Shown here piece after piece: positions 45,922 through 53,322 of a DNA stretch of 64,000 bases. How positions within the stretch are numbered: position 1 is the first letter of the stretch; every line of letters begins with the position of its first letter. The position numbers and the translations under genes are program-made. The stretch comes from Metabacillus indicus LMG 22858. Lineage in GTDB: Bacteria > Bacillota > Bacilli > Bacillales > Bacillaceae. A model generated the notes under the pieces. The model saw nothing but the letters and a program-made list of their open reading frames with translations. It was not told the DNA's origin and made no database searches. The stretch covers positions 492,694 through 556,693 of the forward strand of contig NZ_JGVU02000001.1 of the NCBI RefSeq assembly GCF_000708755.2, in the 5' to 3' direction.

Positions 45922-46151
45922 ACAAGCTGCATTGTGCGTAATGATAATTAAGTTTTAACCTTTAAGCTGTAATAGGGAGTTTTACATCGCACCCGGAATG
46001 TCATGCCTCCATTTGCAGAGGAAGACAGGAAGGCTGCTGCAAACACCCACTTTGAGAAGTGGTGGTTTAAAACTTTCTTACGTGACTTACGGCAATTGTG
46101 GCTTCTATTTTTACCATTAAAACCAGTTCCTGTCTCAGGAACTGGTTTTTT
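45922..46151 (+). ncRNA. Candidate structured non-coding RNA (about 230 nt)
   Basis: A promoter and a perfect terminator bracket about 230 bases with no convincing gene. The RNA can form CCTC/GAGG and CCACTT/AAGTGG hairpins, and AATAGGG near its 5' part can pair with CTTCTATT near the 3' part. A 52-codon frame (46003-46161) runs through the terminator and has a weak ribosome site, so coding is less likely. Size and closing stem recall 6S RNA, but I cannot confirm conserved 6S elements. Confidence 0.45.
46119..46151. terminator. Strong terminator, possibly bidirectional
   Basis: A 14-bp perfect stem AAAACCAGTTCCTG with its complement, three-base loop, T6 on the plus strand. Confidence 0.88.
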
Positions 46152-46176
46152 GCTTATTTAAAGAAGTATGCAAACC

Positions 46177-46851
46177 TCAGCAAATCTCCTGAATCAGATG
46201 CGGCCCATTATTTTTAACTGAATTCACCTCAGAAGAGACTTCAAAAGCCTCCATTTGAGCTTCGTCAAAAGGTTTTAAAAACTGTCTTAAATAGTCCGGA
46301 TCAGTATGCTTCGGGTTCAGCCAGCTTGATTCGTCCTCTTCTTTAAGGATCACAGGCATTCTGTCGTGGATTGTGCTCATTAGCCTGTTTGGCTCTGTTG
46401 TGATAACAGAGCATGAGTGGACGACTTTGCCCTCTTTCGACTTCCAGGATTCCCACAGCCCTGCCATTGCGAATGGCGCACCTGATTTCAGCTTTATCCT
46501 CATTGGGGTTTTTGTCCCTTCTTCACGCTTCCATTCATAAAATGAGTCTGCAGGAATGATGCATCTTTTTTTCATAAAGGCATTTCTGAAGCTTGGTTTC
46601 TCAGATAGCGTTTCGGCTCGTGCGTTAATGGTTTTATAGCCGATTTTTTCATCTTTTGCCCACGGCGGGATAAGACCCCACCGCAAGTAGCCCATTCTGT
46701 TTTGCTTTCCGTCGTTAATAACGGCTGCAACATGCTGCGAGGGGGCAATGTTGTAGCTTATGACGTATTGATCTTCCTCTATGGCTGCGCCAATCTGAAA
46801 CCGTTCTACAAGTTCTGCGTATTCAGCAAAGAGCGTGTATCTTCCGCACAT
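46177..46851 (-). CDS. SRAP (SOS response-associated, YedK/HMCES-type) protein
   Basis: A 224-residue protein that covalently traps abasic sites in single-stranded DNA through Cys2. MCGRYTL at the start gives the catalytic Cys; NARAETL and ITTEPNRLMSTIHDRMPVIL carry the conserved Asn, Glu and His. The ATG must be this one, as maturation exposes Cys2. GGAGG lies upstream. Divergent from an AAA ATPase across 89 bases. Confidence 0.9.
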   Translation of the reverse strand: MCGRYTLFAEYAELVERFQIGAAIEEDQYVISYNIAPSQHVAAVINDGKQNRMGYLRWGLIPPWAKDEKIGYKTINARAETLSEKPSFRNAFMKKRCIIPADSFYEWKREEGTKTPMRIKLKSGAPFAMAGLWESWKSKEGKVVHSCSVITTEPNRLMSTIHDRMPVILKEEDESSWLNPKHTDPDYLRQFLKPFDEAQMEAFEVSSEVNSVKNNGPHLIQEIC

Positions 46852-46876
46852 GGGGGACCGCCTCCTTTTATATGAA

Positions 46877-46930
46877 AATGATACCGTTATCATTCCCTCT
46901 TAGACAATAAGAAAACCGTTATCGTATAAT
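46877..46930. promoter_or_regulatory. Palindrome and promoter between SRAP and AAA ATPase genes
   Basis: An 18-bp near-palindrome AATGATA-CCGT-TATCATT (46877-46894) lies 25 bases upstream of the SRAP start. For the plus strand, TAGACA (46901-46906), 18-bp spacer and TATAAT (46925-46930) form a promoter. CCGTTATC occurs in both the palindrome and the promoter spacer. The palindrome looks like a metalloregulator site but is one base short of the Fur spacing. Confidence 0.5.
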
Positions 46931-46940
46931 GAAAGAAAGC

Positions 46941-47756
46941 ATGAGCGGGAGGGGATTGCAGCTGGTCCATTTAAAAAGAGTACATTATACTGCGGGTCAT
47001 CAAAACGGGGGATATCCTTATCATCTTCCTCTCTTTAAAGAATCTTTTGAATTATCCTTTGAAGCACCGGTCACTATCCTTGCGGGAGAGAACGGCACGG
47101 GTAAATCCACACTGCTTGAGTCGATTGCCCAGCATGCGGGCCTCATCAGGATTGCTTCTGAGGAGGAACAGGATATGAATGCTGAAATCAGAGCATTCAC
47201 TAACCACCTTAAGATTACCTGGAGAGCAAAAACGAAAAAAGGCTTCTATTTGAAAGCAGATGATTTTCTGACATATGCGCGGAATGTGTCCAGAATGAGA
47301 GCTGAAGCAGAGAAAAGGGTTGAAGAAGTGGAGGAGGAATACCGGGGGAAATCCATTCTCGCGCGTCAGCTTGCTGCGTCACCTCACAAAAAAGCGATGG
47401 CGGAAATTCAGTCCTTATATGGAAGGGGACTTGATAACAGGTCCCACGGTGAGAGATTTTTATCTTTTTTTCAGTCCAGATTCCGGCCGAATGGCTTTTA
47501 TCTTCTGGATGAGCCTGAAGGGCCGCTTTCTCCTATGAAGCAGCTGAGCTTCATCAGTATGCTGAAGGATATGACGGATGAGGGCTCTCAATTTGTTATT
47601 GCCACGCATTCGCCGATATTAATGGCATTTCCCGGTGCCATTCTTTACTCGCTTGATGAGTACCCGGTTTTAAGTGTTTCCTACGATGAACTGGAGCATG
47701 TGAAGATGACAAGAGATTTTCTGAACGCACCTGAACGGTACCTTAGACACTTATGA
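46941..47756 (+). CDS. AAA/ABC-type ATPase (SMC-like predicted ATPase)
   Basis: A single-domain ATPase of about 271 residues: Walker A GENGTGKST, signature-like SHGERFL, Walker B FYLLDEPEGPLSP, and the H-loop IATHSPI. There is no transmembrane partner nearby. Related stand-alone ATPases occur near DNA repair or defence genes; role unknown. The ATG at 46929 overlaps the -10 box and cannot be transcribed, so I start at 46941. A ribosome site GGGAGGGG lies seven bases before a CTG at 46962, an alternative start. Confidence 0.8.
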   Translation: MSGRGLQLVHLKRVHYTAGHQNGGYPYHLPLFKESFELSFEAPVTILAGENGTGKSTLLESIAQHAGLIRIASEEEQDMNAEIRAFTNHLKITWRAKTKKGFYLKADDFLTYARNVSRMRAEAEKRVEEVEEEYRGKSILARQLAASPHKKAMAEIQSLYGRGLDNRSHGERFLSFFQSRFRPNGFYLLDEPEGPLSPMKQLSFISMLKDMTDEGSQFVIATHSPILMAFPGAILYSLDEYPVLSVSYDELEHVKMTRDFLNAPERYLRHL

Positions 47757-47889
47757 GACATTTGTCGAAATAGGCACTAATCATTGCCATTTTTCTAGTT
47801 CAAATGCTTTGTTTTTACCTCATTGCACCTGTAATTCCAGGTTTTTGTCGAATAGTGTTATGTATAATCACTTTTCGAGGAGGAACACA

Positions 47890-48687
47890 ATGAGGAAAAA
47901 GCTTATGGGATTAATTGGAGCATCAGTACTTGGCGTCAGTGTCATGTTTCCGCTGAGCGGGGAAGCTGCACTTGGTGACAGAACCCTTGCAGAAGGAATG
48001 AGCCATTCAGATGTGAAAGAACTTCAGGAGCATCTTTTATCAAAGAGTGTTTATCCTTATTTTGAGGAAACAGGCTACTTTGGCCCGATAACTAGAGAAG
48101 CGGTAAAAGATTTTCAGGAGAAAAGCAGAATCAAAGTGGACGGAATTGCCGGCCCGCAAACGCTGCAGAAAATAAAAGTGCTTCGCTACGGCGATATGGG
48201 AAAACCGGTTACAGATCTTCAGCTCTTACTGAAGGAATGGGGTTTTTACTCAGGCATTGCTGACGGCATGTATGGAAACGGAACCAAAAATGCAGTGGCA
48301 AGCTTCCAGCAGAACTACGGTCTTGGAAGCGATGGAATCGCCGGACCGAAAACCTTTGCAAAACTGAAGCAGAGATCATGCGGTGTTTCCGGAACAGTTA
48401 AAGAGCTCTCTGTTACGAGTACAGCATATACAGCATCGTGTGAAGGATGTTCAGGCGTGACGAAAATGGGTGTTGATCTGAACAAGTATCCGGAAGCAAA
48501 AGTGATTGCCGTAGACCCAAACGTTATACCAATCGGTTCAACAGTCGAAGTTGAAGGCTACGGAAAAGCAATTGCCGCTGATATCGGAGGAGCAATAGAC
48601 GGAAATAAAATCGATGTTTTCATCGCCAGTCAAAGCAGTGCTGTTAACTGGGGAAGAAAAACGGTAAAGATTAAAGTGTATCAATAA
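47890..48687 (+). CDS. Secreted wall protein with two PG-binding domains and a 3D domain
   Basis: A 265-residue exported protein: signal peptide (1-28), two peptidoglycan-binding_1 repeats (about 30-92 and 95-158, each with DGIAGP) and a C-terminal 3D domain (170-265) with its Asp residues in VDPNVIPIGS, ADIGGAIDG and KIDVF. 3D domains have MltA-like lytic transglycosylase activity, as in YocH or Rpf-like proteins. GAGGAGG precedes the ATG. An ORF start 27 codons earlier is rejected. Confidence 0.88.
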   Translation: MRKKLMGLIGASVLGVSVMFPLSGEAALGDRTLAEGMSHSDVKELQEHLLSKSVYPYFEETGYFGPITREAVKDFQEKSRIKVDGIAGPQTLQKIKVLRYGDMGKPVTDLQLLLKEWGFYSGIADGMYGNGTKNAVASFQQNYGLGSDGIAGPKTFAKLKQRSCGVSGTVKELSVTSTAYTASCEGCSGVTKMGVDLNKYPEAKVIAVDPNVIPIGSTVEVEGYGKAIAADIGGAIDGNKIDVFIASQSSAVNWGRKTVKIKVYQ

Positions 48688-48696
48688 TTGTACATA

Positions 48697-48727
48697 AAAA
48701 AATCCGCTGTCTTTCAGCGGATTTTTT
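48697..48727. terminator. Bidirectional terminator
   Basis: Stem AATCCGCTG/CAGCGGATT flanked by A and T runs; it overlaps the end of the converging acetyltransferase gene. Confidence 0.85.
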
Positions 48728-49232
48728 CTGTTTTTAACGCCAGTGTCATATAAAGCTCATCAACGTATTCTCCGTCTACCTTTAAAGCATTCGCATACTC
48801 TCCGTACTGGACAAAGCCGAGAGACCTGTATAAGGCGATGGCCCCTTTATTTTCAGCTCCCACTGCAAGGTCTGCTTTTTCAATAGCAGGGTTTTCTTTT
48901 ATGCGGTCCAAAAGATACGTTAGCAGGCTTTTTCCCGCGCCGTTTCCTCTGGCAGAAGGGGATATGTACATGCTCAGGATCTGTCCTCTGTGTTTCATTT
49001 TATGAAGAGGCTCCTGCTTGAACGCGGTTATGCCGGTAAGCTCCCTGCCGGAAAACGCCCCTGCAATGAATTGAGAGCCGGATGGCCTGATTTCATCCAT
49101 CAGTTCTTCAATTGATTTTTTCTTTTCAATTTCATAGGCAGAGGCAAAATGAAACGGCAGCTCCTCCAGTGCCTGCAGACGCAAACTTCTGTACTGTTCA
49201 GTGTCTTCCAGTGTCAGCAAACGGAAATCCAT
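48714..49232 (-). CDS. GNAT-family N-acetyltransferase
   Basis: A 172-residue acetyltransferase with the acetyl-CoA loop MYISPSARGNGAGKSLL and motif B GAENKGAIALYRSLGF. Substrate unknown. GAGGTG lies six bases before the ATG. Its last codons lie inside the shared terminator. Confidence 0.83.
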   Translation of the reverse strand: MDFRLLTLEDTEQYRSLRLQALEELPFHFASAYEIEKKKSIEELMDEIRPSGSQFIAGAFSGRELTGITAFKQEPLHKMKHRGQILSMYISPSARGNGAGKSLLTYLLDRIKENPAIEKADLAVGAENKGAIALYRSLGFVQYGEYANALKVDGEYVDELYMTLALKTEKIR

Positions 49233-49300
49233 GGCGGTCACCTCATTTAGTCGTTACAGAGTAGTATTGGTTAAAAAGAGCTTCCTCATGAGCTCAAGCA

Positions 49301-49337
49301 TAAAAAACAGCCTGAAAGAAAAAATTCTTCCAGGCTG
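49301..49337 (-). terminator. Minus-strand terminator
   Basis: CAGCCTG-AAGAA/TTCTT-CAGGCTG (49308-49337) with T6 on the minus strand; probably ends the ykvS transcript. Confidence 0.72.
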
Positions 49338-49390
49338 CAAATTTTAAAGAGAAAAGATAGTATATCATTTTTGTGCTGTTGTAAAGCTCC

Positions 49391-49491
49391 AGCGCCTAAC
49401 TCCTCGGCCAGAACGGATCCGGCGTAAAAAGCAACCCCGGCTTTTTACGCCGGATCCTTTTCTGTCCTTCGGAGCTGAGCAAGGCGCTTCC
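49391..49491. repeat. Large palindromic intergenic repeat (bcr-like)
   Basis: An 18-bp perfect core GGATCCGGCGTAAAAAGC (49415-49432) pairs with 49440-49457. Outer arms (AGCGCC/GGCGCT and a CTCC/GGAG segment) extend it to about 100 bases. It resembles the dispersed CTCCAGCGCC-type palindromes of Bacillus genomes. No coding capacity. Confidence 0.72.
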
Positions 49492-49498
49492 GCATTTC

Positions 49499-49687
49499 TT
49501 AGTGCAGTTGTTCTTTCACGATTTTATAATTTTTATGATTGACGACCGTACGTCTTTCAAGATCCAAATCACGGAAATTCTCCATATACGTCAAGTCTAC
49601 AATCACTGAATTTTCATTAACTTTCTCTACGATTCCGCGTAAACCGTCTCTGAATTCAATCACATTGCCTACTTTAGCGATTTTCAT
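49499..49687 (-). CDS. ykvS: YkvS family small protein (DUF2187)
   Basis: A 62-residue SH3-like beta protein (KIAKVGNVIEFRDGLRGIVE) of the DUF2187 family, matching B. subtilis YkvS in length. Function unknown. GAGGAAATG at the start gives a ribosome site of the GAGAGG type. Confidence 0.85.
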   Translation of the reverse strand: MKIAKVGNVIEFRDGLRGIVEKVNENSVIVDLTYMENFRDLDLERRTVVNHKNYKIVKEQLH

Positions 49688-49872
49688 TTCCTCTCTCCTT
49701 CTCTATACAGATCCCCCATTAGGACTATTTAACATTATTTTTACAGGTAAGTAAAGGCTTTCAGGCAAAATTGTGCAAGAATTTCGAAAAAACAGGCAGG
49801 CAGATTGGATGAACAGCAAGTGCCGAACATGTTATAGTAGTATAAAATCAGCATGGAAAGAGGCGGATCAAC

Positions 49873-50739
49873 GTGGTTTCATCAGGACTTGTCCTAGAAG
49901 GGGGAGGCATGCGCGGTGTTTACACCGCAGGCGTGCTTGAATATTTTATGGAAAAAGAATTATATTTTCCTTATGTCATTGGAGTTTCTGCCGGGGCATG
50001 TATGGGCGCTTCTTACGTCTCCAGGCAAAGGGGAAGAAACAAAACAGTAAACATCGAGTATGTCAGCCACCCCCGCTATTTATCGCTCGGAAATTATATC
50101 AGACATAAGCAGCTGTTTGGAATGGATTTTATATTCGATGAAATCCCCAATAAGCTCGTGCCTTTTCATTATGATGCTTTCTTAAAAAGCAATCAGACAT
50201 TTATAGTAGGAACAACGGATTGTGTGACGGGAGAAGCTGTCTATTATGATAAAAAAGACGCCGGAATGGACATTCTGACGCTGCTCCGGGCATCAAGCTC
50301 CCTTCCGTTTATCGCTCCCATGATTGAGTACGGGGGCAGAAAGCTGCTTGACGGAGGAATTGCCGATTCCATTCCGGTTAAAAAGTCTGAAGAGGACGGA
50401 AATGTGAGGAATGTGGTCATCCTTACGAGAAATGCAGATTACCGGAAGAAAAAAAGCAGCATGGAATGGATGGTCAGACGTTCATTTAAACAGTACCCGC
50501 TCCTTGCAGATGCGATGCTCGCCCGCTACGAAAAATACAACAGCACACTTGATTATATTGAAGAACAAGAGCAAAAAGGGAACGTATTTGTAATTAGGCC
50601 ATCGCAAAAGCTTGAAGTGGACAGAATCGAGCGAAATCCTCTCAAGCTAGAAAGACTTTACAATCAGGGAATAAAGGATGCCGAAAAGCAGTTCGAACAG
50701 CTGACGGACTGGCTCAAACCCCATCACGTTCTAGTCTGA
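49873..50739 (+). CDS. Patatin-like phospholipase
   Basis: A 288-residue serine lipid hydrolase with a Ser-Asp dyad: oxyanion GGGMRG (11-16), nucleophile GVSAGA near residue 39 and catalytic Asp in LDGGIADS near 160. A C-terminal extension like that of YjjU/YlbK relatives follows. Start is GTG behind GAGGCGG. Cytosolic, substrate unknown. Confidence 0.86.
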   Translation: MVSSGLVLEGGGMRGVYTAGVLEYFMEKELYFPYVIGVSAGACMGASYVSRQRGRNKTVNIEYVSHPRYLSLGNYIRHKQLFGMDFIFDEIPNKLVPFHYDAFLKSNQTFIVGTTDCVTGEAVYYDKKDAGMDILTLLRASSSLPFIAPMIEYGGRKLLDGGIADSIPVKKSEEDGNVRNVVILTRNADYRKKKSSMEWMVRRSFKQYPLLADAMLARYEKYNSTLDYIEEQEQKGNVFVIRPSQKLEVDRIERNPLKLERLYNQGIKDAEKQFEQLTDWLKPHHVLV

Positions 50740-50812
50740 ACAGTTTCATTGTTTAAACCTCCCTATACCCGGGAAAAGTACAAGCATACTACTTATAAAG
50801 GTGTTGGTTGGA

Positions 50813-51463
50813 ATGAATGTACTTATAGCTGGAGCAAATGGAACAACAGGAAGACTTTTAATAGAACAAATTGCAAAAGAGGGCGAGCATCGGGCGATTG
50901 CCATGGTGCGCGATCCGAAACAGGAGCCGGAGCTTGAAAAGCTTGGGGCCCAAACGGTTGTCGGTGACCTTGAAGGTGACGTTTCGCACGCCGTACATCT
51001 TGCCGATGCGATTATTTTTGCAGCGGGCTCAGGGTCAAAAACAGGACCTGATAAAACAATTTCAGTTGATCAGGAAGGAGCCAAAAACCTGATTGATGAA
51101 GCTAAAAAGCATGGAATCAAACATTTTGTCATGCTCAGTTCGATGGGGACAGACAACCCGACGGCAGGACCATCAGATATGGAGCAGTATTTCATGGCAA
51201 AAGCCATAGCGGATGAGTACCTGCGAGGTTCAGATTTGTCCTATACAATCGTAAGGCCCGGCGCACTTACGGACGAACGCGGCACAGGCAAAATCGAAGC
51301 TGCGGATAAAATTAATCAAAATGAAGGAAGAAGCATTCCAAGAGAAGATGTGGCGGCTGTCCTTATTGCAGCCCTTACAAAAGATGAACTTAAAAATAAG
51401 ACATTTGAAATCCTCTCAGGGGAAACGGAGATAGATGAAGCTCTGTCAAAAGTGTATGCATAA
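50813..51463 (+). CDS. NAD(P)-binding atypical SDR (YhfK/YwnB-like)
   Basis: A 216-residue Rossmann protein with nucleotide loop AGANGTTGRLL and YTIVRPGALTDE. The usual SDR Tyr-Lys pair is not in standard position, as in NmrA-like atypical members. Likely an NADPH-dependent reductase or redox sensor. AAAGGTG precedes the ATG. A GGCGCT/AGCGCC hairpin without T run follows (51465-51481). Confidence 0.82.
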   Translation: MNVLIAGANGTTGRLLIEQIAKEGEHRAIAMVRDPKQEPELEKLGAQTVVGDLEGDVSHAVHLADAIIFAAGSGSKTGPDKTISVDQEGAKNLIDEAKKHGIKHFVMLSSMGTDNPTAGPSDMEQYFMAKAIADEYLRGSDLSYTIVRPGALTDERGTGKIEAADKINQNEGRSIPREDVAAVLIAALTKDELKNKTFEILSGETEIDEALSKVYA

Positions 51464-51533
51464 AGGCGCTGGACAAGCGCCCTCCTCCTTAGTAAACTTG
51501 CAATGATAAACGAACAGGAGGAATCAGGTTCTT

Positions 51534-51728
51534 ATGGATAAGCAGCTCGCAAATGAAGTACTTGACTCGCTGAAGAGCGGGGAAATGAATGAATATCATG
51601 TACAAAAGGATTCATTTCTCCCTTTTCGCGAAGTTCTTGTTAAACGGGACGATTTCAAGCATTTCCGCGGTATTGCCCAGCAGGGCGGAAATGTTGTATA
51701 CAAATATCTCGAGACCCCAAGAAGCTGA
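51534..51728 (+). CDS. Small hypothetical protein, 64 aa
   Basis: A 64-residue soluble protein starting [17 protein letters not shown], with a beta-rich C-terminal half ([17 protein letters not shown]). AGGAGG lies 12 bases upstream, a little far. A terminator overlaps its stop. Looks like a short Bacillaceae protein of unknown function. Confidence 0.6.
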   Translation: MDKQLANEVLDSLKSGEMNEYHVQKDSFLPFREVLVKRDDFKHFRGIAQQGGNVVYKYLETPRS

Positions 51729-51758
51729 AAAAGCCGTCGCGCAAGACGGCTTTTTTTT
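51728..51758. terminator. Bidirectional terminator
   Basis: Stem AAAAGCCGTC/GACGGCTTTT between converging genes. Confidence 0.86.
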
Positions 51759-51760
51759 GC

Positions 51761-52279
51761 TTATTTTGGCTGAACCCAAAATCTCTCTTTCCATTCTTCA
51801 GCACTCAGAGATCTGAGCTTCTTAACTGCGCCTCTTCTCCATGATTTGACACTTGCGGGAGTGGTATTTTCACTTGCGGCAATTTCACTGATTGTTTTTT
51901 CCTTCAGGCAATAGGATATCATCCAGATCTGCTGATGTTTGGTGAGGATGTCGCAGTTCGCCAAGATCATGGCTTCCATATCCTTTAAAGTTGATGGATC
52001 ATCGGAAATCATCATGTGTTCCATCAAATCTGATTCGGTCAAATCCTTGTTTTTATTTTGCTTATTCATTTCATTCAGCATAGAGCCTTTAATACTTGTA
52101 TAAAGGTACGTTTCAAATGATCCCTTTTCCGGATCATATGTTTTTGAAGCTTTCCAAATGGCAATAAGGCCTGCCTGATAAAATTCATCATGGTTACGGG
52201 TAATGCACAGCTTTTTAATATTGTGGTAAATCATTGGCTTATATTGTTTCTCAAGTTCTGAAAACGTGAAATCGTCCAT
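51761..52279 (-). CDS. Sigma-70 family RNA polymerase sigma factor
   Basis: A 172-residue short sigma factor with region 2 (FYQAGLIAIWKASKTYDPEKGSFETYLYT reads as the core-binding and -10 region, residues 32-60) and region 4 (KEKTISEIAASENTTPASVKSWRRGAVKKLR, helix-turn-helix, 128-158). No anti-sigma gene is adjacent. It is not one of the obvious named sigmas of B. subtilis; regulon unknown. The ribosome site is weak (GGATG). Confidence 0.8.
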   Translation of the reverse strand: MDDFTFSELEKQYKPMIYHNIKKLCITRNHDEFYQAGLIAIWKASKTYDPEKGSFETYLYTSIKGSMLNEMNKQNKNKDLTESDLMEHMMISDDPSTLKDMEAMILANCDILTKHQQIWMISYCLKEKTISEIAASENTTPASVKSWRRGAVKKLRSLSAEEWKERFWVQPK

Positions 52280-52623
52280 GGTGCATCCATTTCTGAAGGG
52301 AGCGCTCTCTCAAGGGTATTCCGCGGTATCTTCATCATAGGAAATGGCTGCCGTCCGGTAAAATGCCGATACCGGCGAAATCATGCAAGAACAGAGACGG
52401 ATGTGAACCGGATTCCTCTGTGATGTGCGGGGAATGAGGAGAATGGCATGACCATTAAAGGGGAAATGCCCTAATTTCTTTGGTGTGGAACCGGATTGGA
52501 TGTATTTCCAGTTTTTTGGCAATGAAGAGCGTAAATAAACCTGTTAGGCTTATATATGTGCTTCACAGATTAAAATGTTCATCCGGCAAATTTGGATGCT
52601 ATACAACTGGAGGTCTACATCAT
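52280..52623. other. 344-base region without a gene
   Basis: Between the divergent sigma factor and ykvT. It holds a GAACCGGATT direct repeat (52405-52414 and 52488-52497) and CGGTATC/GATACCG arms around 52323-52370. A TATACAACT at about 52602-52610 is similar to the sigma-E -10, with no convincing -35. No open frame has a ribosome site. Confidence 0.4.
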
Positions 52624-53211
52624 ATGAAAAAATTAGCGTTCTTTACTTTAATTTCAGCGATGACTGTATCCCTATTCGGCTTCGAAAAGGCACAGGCTGC
52701 AGAAGGCCATAAAGTGCAGCACGGCGATACACTTTGGCTGATTGGAAAAAAACACGGAGTTTCTGTTAAAGATATTGAGTCTTTAAATCATAAAAGCGGA
52801 CATTTATTATACGTTGGGGAAGAGCTTCAGATTCCTCAATCAATTTCAGATAAAGAGAAGGATCTGCTTGAACGCATTGTTCATGCTGAAGCAAAAGGTG
52901 AACCATATGCAGGCAAAGTGGCAGTTGCAACGGTCGTTTTAAACCGGGTAGAAGATGAGCGTTTCCCGGACTCTATCACAGATGTTATCTATCAGAAGGT
53001 ATCAGGCATTTATGCATTCTCTCCTGTAGAAAACGGTGCAATTAACGAGCCGGCAGATGAAGAATCAAAAGAAGCTGTTCAGGAAGCGCTCGCTTATCAG
53101 GGAATGGACAATGAAGCTGTCTACTTCTACAATCCTGTCACGGCCGAAAGTGACTGGATCCGTTCAAGAGAAATTACGCTTACAATTGGTGACCATGTCT
53201 TTGCAAAATAA
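52624..53211 (+). CDS. ykvT: SleB-like cell wall hydrolase with LysM, YkvT
   Basis: A 195-residue exported protein: signal peptide (1-25, cut after AQA), one LysM (HKVQHGDTLWLIGKK, 29-73) and a SleB/CwlJ Hydrolase_2 domain (80-195) with catalytic Glu in IVHAEAKGEPYAGKVAVA. It probably acts on spore cortex or wall peptidoglycan. GGAGG lies nine bases upstream; a longer frame start at 52480 lies upstream of the signal peptide and is rejected. Confidence 0.87.
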   Translation: MKKLAFFTLISAMTVSLFGFEKAQAAEGHKVQHGDTLWLIGKKHGVSVKDIESLNHKSGHLLYVGEELQIPQSISDKEKDLLERIVHAEAKGEPYAGKVAVATVVLNRVEDERFPDSITDVIYQKVSGIYAFSPVENGAINEPADEESKEAVQEALAYQGMDNEAVYFYNPVTAESDWIRSREITLTIGDHVFAK

Positions 53212-53220
53212 ATTTTCTTC

Positions 53221-53251
53221 ACTCCTTTCCTAAGCGGAAAGGAGTTTTTTT
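53221..53251 (+). terminator. ykvT terminator
   Basis: Stem ACTCCTTTCC/GGAAAGGAGT, five-base loop, T6. Confidence 0.88.
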
Positions 53252-53322
53252 GCTCATTCGAATAAATCCTGCCGGGGGAGGAAATATAAGGGAAAGAATG
53301 AGCATGAAACGTGGTGAGACAA

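Noticed and set aside
46003..46161. 52-codon plus ORF with a Trp-rich centre
   Set aside because: It runs through a strong terminator and has a poor ribosome site; kept only as an alternative to the candidate RNA.
46877..46894. LexA box or true Fur box
   Set aside because: No GAAC-N4-GTTC pattern, and the palindrome is even-numbered so the 7-1-7 Fur spacing fails.
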